Shown in pieces: positions 1 through 5,911 of a stretch of DNA of 6,983 nt. The position numbers and the translations under genes were made by a program. The DNA is from Epulopiscium sp. Nele67-Bin004 (GTDB lineage: Bacteria; Bacillota_A; Clostridia; Lachnospirales; Cellulosilyticaceae). The notes beneath the pieces are model-generated. The model was given only the letters and a program-made list of their open reading frames with translations. It had not been told where the DNA came from and did no database searches. The stretch is taken from the NCBI GenBank assembly GCA_002007315.1, contig LNZQ01000168.1:1-6983 (forward strand), written 5' to 3'. How positions within the stretch are numbered: position 1 is the first letter of the stretch; every line of letters starts with the position of its first letter.

Positions 1-2
1 GT

Positions 3-863
3 GGAAAACCAGAATATAAGTCTAGACACAAATCCAAATTAAGTTTTTATGTAAACTACGAGAGTTTAACAAAAACAGATATCGGTTTTCAAGGTGAAAA
101 AATAGGCGAAATAAAAACTGTCGAACCTTTACCTAAAATTAAAAAAGGTAAAAAATATAGCAACCCACGAATAAGTTATGATGGGAAAAATTGGTTTTTA
201 TCTGTTGGATATGAAATCAAGCAGAAAAAAGTCCCGCTAACTAAGGTAAATTTAGGAATTGATGTTGGGATTAAAGACCTTGCTATATGTTCAGATGGTG
301 CAGTATATAAAAATATTAACAAAACTAAAGAAGTTAGACGACTAAAAAAGAAGCTTAGACGAGAACAGCGTAAACTAAGCCGAAAACTTTTAGCAAATAC
401 AGAGTCTTACACTTCAAAAAGAAAGCCTATTTATAAAAAGTCATTAAAAGATATGAAAAATATCCAAAAACAAAATAAGAAAATTCGTAGCCTATATAAA
501 AAATTAAGTGATATAAGAAACAATTATATTCATCAAACAACTACACGTATTGTGAGAACCAAACCATCAAAAATTGTAGTTGAACATTTAAACATAAAAG
601 GTATGATAAAAAATCGTCATTTATCTAAAGCTATTATAGAACAGAAATTATATGAAGTTGTTAGGCAACTAAAATATAAGTGCGAAATGTATTTTATAAA
701 TTTTGTTGTAGCAGATAGATGGTTTCCATCATCAAAAATATGTAGTAAATGTGGTAATAAAAAAGTAGATTTAAAGCTAACAGATAGAATTTATAAATGT
801 GAATGTTGTGGATTAGTTATAGACCGTGACTTAAATGCAAGTATAAATTTATCTAACTATTAG
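3..863 (+). CDS. tnpB: TnpB RNA-guided DNA endonuclease, 5'-truncated by window
   Basis: TnpB is the transposon-encoded, omega-RNA-guided nuclease ancestral to Cas12. It cuts DNA matching a guide next to a transposon-specific TAM and helps keep the element in the population. The frame is open from base 3, so the ATG at 453 is internal and the visible 286 residues are the C-terminal three quarters or so of a family usually near 370-400. The RuvC-I motif GIDVGIKDLA places its Asp at 261-263. The RuvC-II motif VVEHLNIKGM has its Glu at 582-584. A zinc ribbon follows, with CSKC (741-752) and CECC (798-809). RuvC-III is DRDLNAS (822-842). A basic, Lys/Arg-rich helical stretch lies between RuvC-I and RuvC-II. 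All three acidic motifs and all zinc cysteines are present, so the visible part looks functional. Only the N-terminal recognition region cannot be judged. Confidence 0.93.
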   Translation, partial: GKPEYKSRHKSKLSFYVNYESLTKTDIGFQGEKIGEIKTVEPLPKIKKGKKYSNPRISYDGKNWFLSVGYEIKQKKVPLTKVNLGIDVGIKDLAICSDGAVYKNINKTKEVRRLKKKLRREQRKLSRKLLANTESYTSKRKPIYKKSLKDMKNIQKQNKKIRSLYKKLSDIRNNYIHQTTTRIVRTKPSKIVVEHLNIKGMIKNRHLSKAIIEQKLYEVVRQLKYKCEMYFINFVVADRWFPSSKICSKCGNKKVDLKLTDRIYKCECCGLVIDRDLNASINLSNY

Positions 864-996
864 TACCTATCGATACTGGGGAAGTTAAGCCTGTGGAGAG
901 TTACATCAAATGTTATTAGGGGGATAGTGCCGAGGACAGATTCTATGAAGCAGGAAGATGCAAGACGAAAAATCTAATAGGTATAAGTCGCATCAC
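864..996 (+). ncRNA. Putative omega RNA (reRNA) scaffold downstream of tnpB
   Basis: In TnpB elements the guide RNA is transcribed from the end of tnpB through the right end of the transposon, and the flanking host DNA serves as guide. This stretch has no ORF and has islands of G-rich sequence unlike the AT-rich surroundings, such as GTGGAGAG (893-900), AGGGGGATAGTG (918-929) and GAAGCAGG (947-954). The GTGGAGA and GAAGCAGGAA words resemble, from memory, those following other Firmicutes tnpB genes. Possible stems are AGTA/TACT (862-865 with 874-877), ACAT/ATGT with a 3-base loop (903-906 with 910-913) and the right-end hairpin at 957-994. The 5' boundary is set at the stop codon for convenience, and the true RNA may begin within tnpB. 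Confidence 0.5.
957..994 (+). repeat. Subterminal imperfect hairpin at the element's right end
   Basis: GATGC (957-961) pairs with GCATC (990-994), and after an AA bulge GAC (964-966) pairs with GTC (987-989). This gives an 8-bp stem with a two-base bulge and a loop of about 20 bases. A bulged imperfect palindrome just inside the end is what Y1 (HUH) transposases recognise in the IS200/IS605 family. It could equally be the last stem of the omega RNA scaffold; the two roles often overlap. The loop is larger than typical, which lowers certainty. Confidence 0.4.
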
Positions 997-1014
997 AGTA
1001 GAAATATATAGATT

Positions 1015-1251
1015 ATGTTAGATTTATATATATTTTTCGTATCGGTGTCAAACATCAACCAACAGTATATTTCATATACGCCAAAACAGCGACTTCGCAA
1101 CATGCACATAGAATATTTTGGCTATGATGTAAATACTTTTGGAAAGCAAGGAAAAAATATACAAAAAGTTAAGCGACCAATGGGTGTACTTTTTCATTAT
1201 TCGTATGGGGCGAAACAAGCAGATAAAACTATTTTGACATCGGAGGACTAG
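1015..1251 (+). CDS. Unrecognised 78-codon ORF, possibly the 3' remnant of a gene hit by the element
   Basis: I do not recognise this product. The ATG at 1015 has no clear ribosome binding site, an in-frame TAG lies at 1009-1011, and the first dozen or so residues come from very AT-rich sequence next to the transposon end. From about 1072 onward the translation looks more protein-like, with YTPKQRLRN, a Gly/Lys-rich YGYDVNTFGKQGK-like stretch (FGYDVNTFGKQGKN), VKRPMGVLFHYSYGAK and an acidic TSED ending. The stop overlaps the nth ribosome binding site and sits 3 bases before the nth start, which suggests translational coupling in an operon. The simplest reading is that a gene once lay directly upstream of nth and its 5' part was displaced by, or lies beyond, the tnpB element. 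A chance ORF cannot be ruled out. Confidence 0.35.
   Translation: MLDLYIFFVSVSNINQQYISYTPKQRLRNMHIEYFGYDVNTFGKQGKNIQKVKRPMGVLFHYSYGAKQADKTILTSED
1242..1247 (+). promoter_or_regulatory. Ribosome binding site of nth, within the end of the upstream ORF
   Basis: GGAGGA lies 7 bases before the ATG at 1255 and includes the last sense codons of the 1015-1251 ORF, whose TAG is at 1249-1251. The overlap supports 1255 as the nth start and implies that ribosomes finishing the upstream ORF could feed nth. Confidence 0.75.
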
Positions 1252-1254
1252 CAT

Positions 1255-1941
1255 ATGAAGCAACATGTTAAAGTTATATTACAAATTTTAGATGACAACT
1301 ATCCAAAAGATGTGCCATGTTTTTTGAACCACGAAACAACGTTTCAACTATTGGTGGCAACAATTTTAAGTGCACAATGTACAGATGATAGAGTTAATAT
1401 CGTTACAAAAACGTTGTTTGAAAAATATCCAACAGCGGTGCATTTTGCAAACGCAAATATTTTGGAGCTTGAAGAAGATGTACGTAGCACTGGATTTTAC
1501 AAAAATAAGGCAAAAAATATAATGACATGTGCAAATCAAATTGTAAATGACTTTGGAGGAGAAGTGCCTGCTGATATAGACAAACTTGTTACGCTTGCAG
1601 GGGTTGGGCGAAAGACAGCCAACGTAATTTTGGGTAATATATTTAAAATACCTAGCGTTGTTGTTGACACCCATGTTAAGCGAATTAGCATTAGATGGGG
1701 GTTTACGCCAAACACTGATCCTGTTGCTATCGAAAAAGACTTGATGGACATTATACCAAAAGAACATTGGATTAGATATAACACGCAAGTTATTTTGCAT
1801 GGGAGAGCAATATGTACGGCACGTGCCCCGAAGTGTATAAATTGTATGTTTCTTGCCCATTGCCCATATGGGCTTATAAATCGAACAGACAAAATGCCCG
1901 ATATAGTTAAAGAATATGTCAAAATTGGACATATGTATTAG
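1255..1941 (+). CDS. nth: Endonuclease III (DNA glycosylase/AP lyase)
   Basis: Endonuclease III removes oxidised pyrimidines from DNA and nicks the resulting abasic site by beta-elimination in base excision repair. The helix-hairpin-helix motif LAGVGRKTANVIL is at residues 114-126, with the Schiff-base lysine at K120. The catalytic aspartate is D138 in VDTHVKR. The [4Fe-4S] cluster loop has C187, C194, C197 and C203 with C-X6-C-X2-C-X5-C spacing. These four cysteines, K120 and D138 fall at the same numbers as in the E. coli enzyme. The N-terminal LLVATILSAQCTD segment (residues 32-44) is also typical. At 228 residues it is about 17 longer than the 211-residue E. coli protein because of a short tail after the cluster, ending IGHMY. 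The start is fixed by the GGAGGA site. The helicase gene begins 17 bases downstream, so the two are probably co-transcribed as a DNA-repair unit. Confidence 0.97.
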   Translation: MKQHVKVILQILDDNYPKDVPCFLNHETTFQLLVATILSAQCTDDRVNIVTKTLFEKYPTAVHFANANILELEEDVRSTGFYKNKAKNIMTCANQIVNDFGGEVPADIDKLVTLAGVGRKTANVILGNIFKIPSVVVDTHVKRISIRWGFTPNTDPVAIEKDLMDIIPKEHWIRYNTQVILHGRAICTARAPKCINCMFLAHCPYGLINRTDKMPDIVKEYVKIGHMY

Positions 1942-1958
1942 GAAAGGGGTGTATACAA

Positions 1959-3776
1959 ATGGAAATGAACGAAAGACAGCGAGAGGCAATAACTACGCCG
2001 CTTGGACCAACATTAGTTGTTGCGGGGCCGGGGTCTGGAAAAACAACGGTAATAGTTGAGAGAATAAACCATCTAATCACAGAAGAATATTGCAAGGAAA
2101 ATAATATATTAGTAATAACTTTTACAAAAGCATCAGCAAAAGAAATGGAAGAACGTTATAAAGATAAATATGGTGTATCAAAAGTTACTTTTGGGACGTT
2201 TCACTCGGTGTTTTATAGAATACTTAGGCAGTATGATAGAATAAAATATGACCTAAACAACTTAATTAGTGAAGAAAAGAAAAAATACATTATATCAAAT
2301 ATGCATAAAGCAACTAAAGATGATACAGAAGATTTTGTTGAACTGTTTTTGTCTGATATCACTTTGATGAAAAACCAACTTATAAGTTTGGAACACTATA
2401 ATCCGTCAGGCATACCAAAAGAAGTTTTTGAAACGGTTTATACACACTATGAATCGTATAAGCAACAACATAGTTTATTTGATTTTGATGATATGCTTGT
2501 TGATTGTTATGATGTACTTAAAACAAATGAAGATGTTCGTGCTAGTTGTGAAAACAGGTACAAACATATACTTATAGACGAGTTTCAAGATATAAATATT
2601 GTTCAATTTGAAACAATTAAATTGCTAAAACAACAAACTAATGATATATTTGTTGTAGGTGATGATGACCAAAGTATATATTCTTTTAGGGGGGCTAAGC
2701 CTGAGATATTGTTGGATTTTCCAAAGTTTTTTGAAGGAGCTAAAAAAGTTGTACTAGATACAAATTATAGGTCTATCCCAAAAATTATTGAAGTTAGCAA
2801 TGAATTAATAATGAACAACAAAAATCGTGTTGGAAAAGTGATGAAGCCAAGTAAAGCTGGTGAGGTAGAGCCAAAATTAGTGAGGTGTAATGATGACCGT
2901 CATCAAGCAACCGTAATACTTGAGCGAATTAGGGAATATATTAATAAAGACTTTGACTATGCAAATATAGCTGTAATTTATCGTACAAATATACAAGCTA
3001 GACATTTGGTTGAGGCGTTACTTAGATACAACATTCCGTTTAATATAAGAGATGGTATGTCTGCATTATATTCACATTGGATGACAAAAGATATTCTTGC
3101 ATATCTAAAACTTGCTGATGACCTCAAAAGCGTTGAACAGTTTGAGCGAATTGCAAACAAGCCATCTAGGTATATAACAAAAGAAATTATTAGAAAACAT
3201 TTATCGTTACCTGAATTGTTAAAAGACAAAACCCTCACAAAGTGGCAACGTGAACCGTTAGATATCCTAAAAAATCATTTAACACGCATTAAAGATAAAA
3301 ATCTTAAAGATGCAATTAGATATATACAAAAAGTTGTAGATTATGAGGGATATTTGAAGGAGTATGCTAAATACCGAAATATACCATTCACGAATATTCA
3401 AGATTCAGTCGATGAATTAATTGATTCGGCAGAAGGGTTTGAAACTTATCAGGAGTGGGAAGCAAACTTAAAAGACGTTGCCGAAAACGTAAAACATGTA
3501 CAAAATAAACAAGCAACCAACGCAGTAACATTAACAACAATGCACGGGGCTAAGGGGTTAGAGTTTGACATTGTGTTTTTAATTGATATAATAGAAGATA
3601 TAATGCCACACAAAAAAAGCAGTACAGACTTGCAGATTGAGGAAGAACGACGTTTGCTGTATGTGGCGATAACTAGGGCAAAACAACATTTATATATATA
3701 CACACCTAAATCAAAGTATACCAAGTCAGTTGAAGAATCACCTTTTATAAAAGAAATGAATTTATTTGAGCATTAA
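1959..3776 (+). CDS. Compact UvrD/PcrA-type superfamily 1A ATP-dependent DNA helicase
   Basis: This is a 3'-to-5' SF1A helicase by family, likely unwinding DNA in repair or replication restart. Motifs in order: Q motif MNERQREAI (3-11), Walker A GPGSGKTT (23-30), motif Ia ITFTKASAKEM (53-63), motif Ib TFGTFHS (77-83), motif II DEFQD (207-211), motif III VGDDDQSIYSFRGA (233-246), motif IV TNYRS (268-272), IVa VIYRTN (339-344), motif V VTLTTMHGAKGLEFD (523-537) and motif VI EERRLLYVAITRAK (562-575). All ATPase residues are intact. At 605 residues it is well short of PcrA/UvrD (about 720-740). The stretch between IVa and V, where the 2B subdomain sits, is about 180 residues, and almost no tail follows motif VI. 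There is no nuclease domain of the AddA/RecB type. The start at 1959 lies 9 bases after GGAAAGGGG; a second ATG at 1965 is too far from it. The 44-residue membrane-protein gene follows after 15 bases. Confidence 0.93.
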   Translation: MEMNERQREAITTPLGPTLVVAGPGSGKTTVIVERINHLITEEYCKENNILVITFTKASAKEMEERYKDKYGVSKVTFGTFHSVFYRILRQYDRIKYDLNNLISEEKKKYIISNMHKATKDDTEDFVELFLSDITLMKNQLISLEHYNPSGIPKEVFETVYTHYESYKQQHSLFDFDDMLVDCYDVLKTNEDVRASCENRYKHILIDEFQDINIVQFETIKLLKQQTNDIFVVGDDDQSIYSFRGAKPEILLDFPKFFEGAKKVVLDTNYRSIPKIIEVSNELIMNNKNRVGKVMKPSKAGEVEPKLVRCNDDRHQATVILERIREYINKDFDYANIAVIYRTNIQARHLVEALLRYNIPFNIRDGMSALYSHWMTKDILAYLKLADDLKSVEQFERIANKPSRYITKEIIRKHLSLPELLKDKTLTKWQREPLDILKNHLTRIKDKNLKDAIRYIQKVVDYEGYLKEYAKYRNIPFTNIQDSVDELIDSAEGFETYQEWEANLKDVAENVKHVQNKQATNAVTLTTMHGAKGLEFDIVFLIDIIEDIMPHKKSSTDLQIEEERRLLYVAITRAKQHLYIYTPKSKYTKSVEESPFIKEMNLFEH

Positions 3777-3791
3777 GAAAGGGGAATTTGT

Positions 3792-3926
3792 ATGGCAAAG
3801 AAAAATGACACTAATATTCATGAGGTTATGAATAAAAACAGAAAGAAAGTTGTAACTTTTATAAGTTTAACAGTTGTTGCAAGTATGATTTTAAGTCTTG
3901 TGGCACAATTTATGATGGCGTTTTAA
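3792..3926 (+). CDS. 44-residue single-pass membrane protein, unknown function
   Basis: A small ORF starts 7 bases after a good AAAGGGG site (3778-3784) and 15 bases after the helicase stop, so it is the last gene of the nth-helicase operon. The N-terminal 20 residues are polar and basic (MAKKND, then MNKNRKKV). Residues about 21-44 form one hydrophobic helix (VTFISLTVVASMILSLVAQF, ending MMAF). By the positive-inside rule the N-terminus is predicted to be cytoplasmic. There is no signal-peptidase site. General layout, with a basic head and one C-terminal helix, resembles tiny Firmicutes membrane proteins such as the DUF4044 type, but I cannot establish homology by eye. The ribosome binding site, operon position and terminator at its stop codon argue that it is real. 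Confidence 0.72.
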   Translation: MAKKNDTNIHEVMNKNRKKVVTFISLTVVASMILSLVAQFMMAF

Positions 3927-3941
3927 GCGTCATCTTTTTTT
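3914..3941 (+). terminator. Rho-independent terminator of the nth-helicase operon, overlapping a stop codon
   Basis: GATGGCG (3914-3920) pairs with CGTCATC (3928-3934) through seven pairs including one G-U, around a 7-base loop, followed by seven T residues (3935-3941). The stem begins inside the last codons of the 44-residue ORF and the loop contains its TAA stop (3924-3926). Confidence 0.8.
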
Positions 3942-3985
3942 ATTCCAAATTTTCCAGAAAAATCATAATGCAAAGGGCGTATGCC

Positions 3986-3996
3986 TAGTGTATAAT
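3986..3996 (+). promoter_or_regulatory. Likely sigma-A promoter -10 for the ftsH-type gene
   Basis: A perfect TATAAT (3991-3996) lies 38 bases before the ATG at 4035 and just downstream of the previous operon's terminator. The region 17 bases upstream (around 3968-3973) matches TTGACA poorly, at only three of six positions, so this promoter may be weak or activator-dependent. The word TAGTGTATAAT recurs at 5830-5840. The leader is about 30 bases and contains the AGGAGG site at 4022-4027. Confidence 0.6.
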
Positions 3997-4034
3997 GTTT
4001 TATATAACAAATGACTTTTATAGGAGGACACTAA

Positions 4035-5756
4035 ATGACCAAAAGAAGTTGGATTATAGGCACAATATTGTGTATTATTAGTAGTATATTTCTTGGTTTT
4101 TATTTGAGAGTTGATAATATAAAAGTATCGTATCAGGAATTTAATGACGCTGTAACTATGGGGAATGTTGAGCAAGTTACAATTAGTCAAGAAGAAAATA
4201 TAAGTTTTATGTTAAAAGATGATATTCAAGTTTATGAAACATCAAACCCACGTACGGAAAATTTTAAAGAAATGTTGTTGTTAAATGGGGTTGAAGTAAA
4301 GGAATCTAGTAGCACTATGCAAATGTTGTTAATGCAGTATGTTTTTAGCACGATAGTATTTGTAGGAGTGTTTTTTGTCGTTTTCAAATATGCTAGACCT
4401 GGGCAAAGAGATAAACTTGGATTTGGGGCAACCGCTGTTGAAGTTGAAAATTTGAAGATGGATTTTTCGGATATAGCAGGAAATGTTGAGGCAAAAGAGC
4501 AAGTTCAAGATGTTGTTGATTTTATTCAAAATCCAGATAAATACAATCAACTGGGGGCAAAAATGCCTAGAGGGCTTATATTTTACGGACCTCCTGGGAC
4601 AGGGAAAACTATGATGGCAAAAGCACTTGCAAAAGAGGCTGGCGTACCGTTTTTCTCTGTTAATGGTTCGGACTTTATGCAGATGTATGTAGGGGTTGGG
4701 GCAAGTCGTATCCGTGAGCTTTTTAAAGAGGCTAGAAAAAGCGAGAAAGCCGTAATATTTATTGATGAGATTGACGCAATTGGGAAATCACGTTCAAATA
4801 ATGTTGCATCAAGTAATGACGAGAAAGACCAAACTCTGAACGCACTGTTAACTGAAATGTCGGGGTTCAACCAAGGTGAGGGAATCGTTGTAATTGCGGC
4901 AACAAATAGACTTGAACTGCTTGATGAGGCGTTGTTACGTCCAGGGCGTTTTGATAGACATATTCAAATTGGGTATCCAGACCAAGCGGCAAGAAAGATG
5001 ATTTTATCACTTTATGTTAAAGATAAACCACTTGAAGATAGTGTTAATATAGATAAACTTTGTGAAGATACGATTTATTTTACGGGTGCAATGTTAGAAA
5101 ACTTGGTAAATGAGGCAGCGATTACTGCTGTTAAAGAAGAAAGCAAATGTATAACGGCAAAACATTTTGATAAGGCGTTTTATACGGTTATTGCAGGGGC
5201 TGAGAAAAAAGACAGAAGTCAAATAACAGCTGAAGATAAGAAGATTACAGCGTTCCATGAGGCAGGTCATGCACTTGTTACAACGTTGGTTTCGCCACAA
5301 AATAAAGTTAGCAAAGTGACGATTATACCAAGCACTAAAGGGGCTGGCGGGTTTAGTATGAATATTCCTAAAGAAAAGATGTATCAAACTAAACAAGATA
5401 TTTTGGCTCAAGTTAAAATTGCACTTGCAGGGCGTGTTGCTGAAGAAATTATATTCGGTGAAGATTATGTTACGACAGGGGCAAGCAATGATATTGAGAA
5501 AGCAACATCATATATAAAAGATTATATTGTTAAATATGGAATGGACGACACTATGGGGCTTGTTAATATATCTATATTTGGCAAAGGTGATACAGATGAA
5601 GTTATTGAGCTTACAAAGTCGCTTATGAAAGATATGTACGCTGAAACTAAAGAGTTGCTTATGGAAAATGCAAGTAATTTGACGAAGTTAGCAGAGGAGC
5701 TTATAAAGAAAGAAACGCTTAACTCTGATGATATAGAGATGTTGCTAGCAGCATAA
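4035..5756 (+). CDS. ftsH: Short FtsH-family membrane AAA+ zinc metalloprotease
   Basis: FtsH is a hexameric, membrane-anchored ATP-dependent protease that extracts and degrades misassembled membrane proteins and short-lived regulators. Two transmembrane helices (about 6-24 and 97-118) flank a small extracytoplasmic domain. The AAA+ part has Walker A GPPGTGKT (185-192), the pore loop MYVGVG (217-222, with Tyr replacing the usual Phe), Walker B IFIDEID (241-247) and the second region of homology ending LRPGRFDR (301-308), with arginine fingers R302 and R305. The M41 protease has HEAGH (408-412), and the third zinc ligand is probably D486 in TTGASND. Sensor-2 reads FTGAMLENLVNEAA, where the family normally has Asp at the Met. 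At 573 residues it lacks the C-terminal tail of 640-residue FtsH and ends LLAA. AGGAGG lies 7 bases before the start. It is transcribed alone, between its own promoter and terminator, and could be a second FtsH paralogue. Confidence 0.95.
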   Translation: MTKRSWIIGTILCIISSIFLGFYLRVDNIKVSYQEFNDAVTMGNVEQVTISQEENISFMLKDDIQVYETSNPRTENFKEMLLLNGVEVKESSSTMQMLLMQYVFSTIVFVGVFFVVFKYARPGQRDKLGFGATAVEVENLKMDFSDIAGNVEAKEQVQDVVDFIQNPDKYNQLGAKMPRGLIFYGPPGTGKTMMAKALAKEAGVPFFSVNGSDFMQMYVGVGASRIRELFKEARKSEKAVIFIDEIDAIGKSRSNNVASSNDEKDQTLNALLTEMSGFNQGEGIVVIAATNRLELLDEALLRPGRFDRHIQIGYPDQAARKMILSLYVKDKPLEDSVNIDKLCEDTIYFTGAMLENLVNEAAITAVKEESKCITAKHFDKAFYTVIAGAEKKDRSQITAEDKKITAFHEAGHALVTTLVSPQNKVSKVTIIPSTKGAGGFSMNIPKEKMYQTKQDILAQVKIALAGRVAEEIIFGEDYVTTGASNDIEKATSYIKDYIVKYGMDDTMGLVNISIFGKGDTDEVIELTKSLMKDMYAETKELLMENASNLTKLAEELIKKETLNSDDIEMLLAA

Positions 5757-5762
5757 AATATA

Positions 5763-5802
5763 AGGGTGACGACACTAAAGTTGGTGTGGTTGTCCTTTTT
5801 TT
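5763..5802 (+). terminator. Rho-independent terminator of the ftsH-type gene
   Basis: The arms 5763-5775 and 5784-5796 form a 13-position stem with one G-G mismatch and three G-U pairs around an 8-base loop. The 3' arm runs into seven T residues (5796-5802). It begins 6 bases after the TAA stop at 5754-5756. Confidence 0.85.
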
Positions 5803-5811
5803 GTTTATAAC

Positions 5812-5840
5812 TGGATATTTTCTTGAATTTAGTGTATAAT
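5812..5840 (+). promoter_or_regulatory. Promoter-like sequence with no clear gene downstream
   Basis: TGGATA (5812-5817, four of six matches to TTGACA) is separated by exactly 17 bases from a perfect TATAAT (5835-5840). It points rightward, yet the only thing ahead is the hairpin at 5871-5907 and then the convergent hsdS. A transcript from about 5847 would be only about 60 nucleotides. AT-rich intergenic DNA can produce such matches by chance. Confidence 0.4.
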
Positions 5841-5842
5841 AT

Positions 5843-5860
5843 AAATATGTTAAATATGTT
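5843..5860 (+). repeat. Two tandem copies of a 9-bp repeat
   Basis: AAATATGTT occurs twice without a gap (5843-5851 and 5852-5860), immediately after the TATAAT at 5835-5840 and around the expected transcription start. It is a simple AT-rich duplication. Being a multiple of three, it would not shift a reading frame. Confidence 0.7.
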
Positions 5861-5870
5861 AAAAGCAAAC

Positions 5871-5907
5871 AAAAAACCAGACTCGTAGGTTGTAGTCTGG
5901 TTTTTTT
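5871..5907. terminator. Strong bidirectional terminator between ftsH and hsdS
   Basis: AAAAAACCAGACT (5871-5883) is perfectly complementary to AGTCTGGTTTTTT (5894-5906) around a 10-base loop. The stem core CCAGACT/AGTCTGG is flanked by an A run on one side and a T run (5901-5907) on the other, so it gives a U-tailed hairpin in both directions. On the minus strand it lies just after the hsdS stop (5912-5914) and should end the type I R-M transcript. On the plus strand it would stop read-through from ftsH or anything started at 5835-5840. Confidence 0.88.
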
Positions 5908-5911
5908 ATTG

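Larger units (their letters stand above)
1..996 (+). mobile_element. 3' portion of a TnpB-carrying IS200/IS605- or IS607-type element
   Basis: The segment consists of a tnpB gene followed by about 130 noncoding bases ending in a hairpin, which is the usual right-hand architecture of these elements. The left end and any tnpA lie outside the window or are absent. The right boundary is estimated: the hairpin at 957-994 is followed by TCAC (993-996), which resembles the tetranucleotides at which Y1 (HUH) transposases cleave the right end. It could be off by tens of bases. The element points the same way as the nth operon downstream. Family assignment between IS605 and IS607 is not possible without the transposase. 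Confidence 0.6.

Noticed and set aside
453..863. ATG at 453 as the start of a 136-residue TnpB
   Set aside because: The same frame is open back to base 3 and encodes the RuvC-I motif GIDVGIKDLA upstream, so 453 is an internal methionine.
1002..1035. AAATATATA/TATATATTT hairpin followed by T residues as a terminator
   Set aside because: The stem is made only of A-T pairs around a 16-base loop, and the T run is short; it is more likely low-complexity sequence. A weak terminator for the omega RNA cannot be excluded.
1234..1239. Perfect TTGACA as a -35 box for nth
   Set aside because: It is the in-frame codons of the upstream ORF, and no -10-like sequence sits 16-18 bases downstream, where the nth coding region already begins.
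1072..1266. Minus-strand ORF opposite 1015-1251
   Set aside because: Its translation is a biased hydrophobic and aromatic string with no ribosome binding site or motif, and it overlaps the nth start.
1366..1989. Long minus-strand ORFs within nth (also 1536-1922)
   Set aside because: They are antisense shadows of a gene with fully conserved catalytic residues; no start signals or recognisable motifs.
4583..5411. Minus-strand ORFs inside the ftsH-type gene
   Set aside because: They are antisense shadows of conserved AAA+ and protease motifs, without ribosome binding sites.
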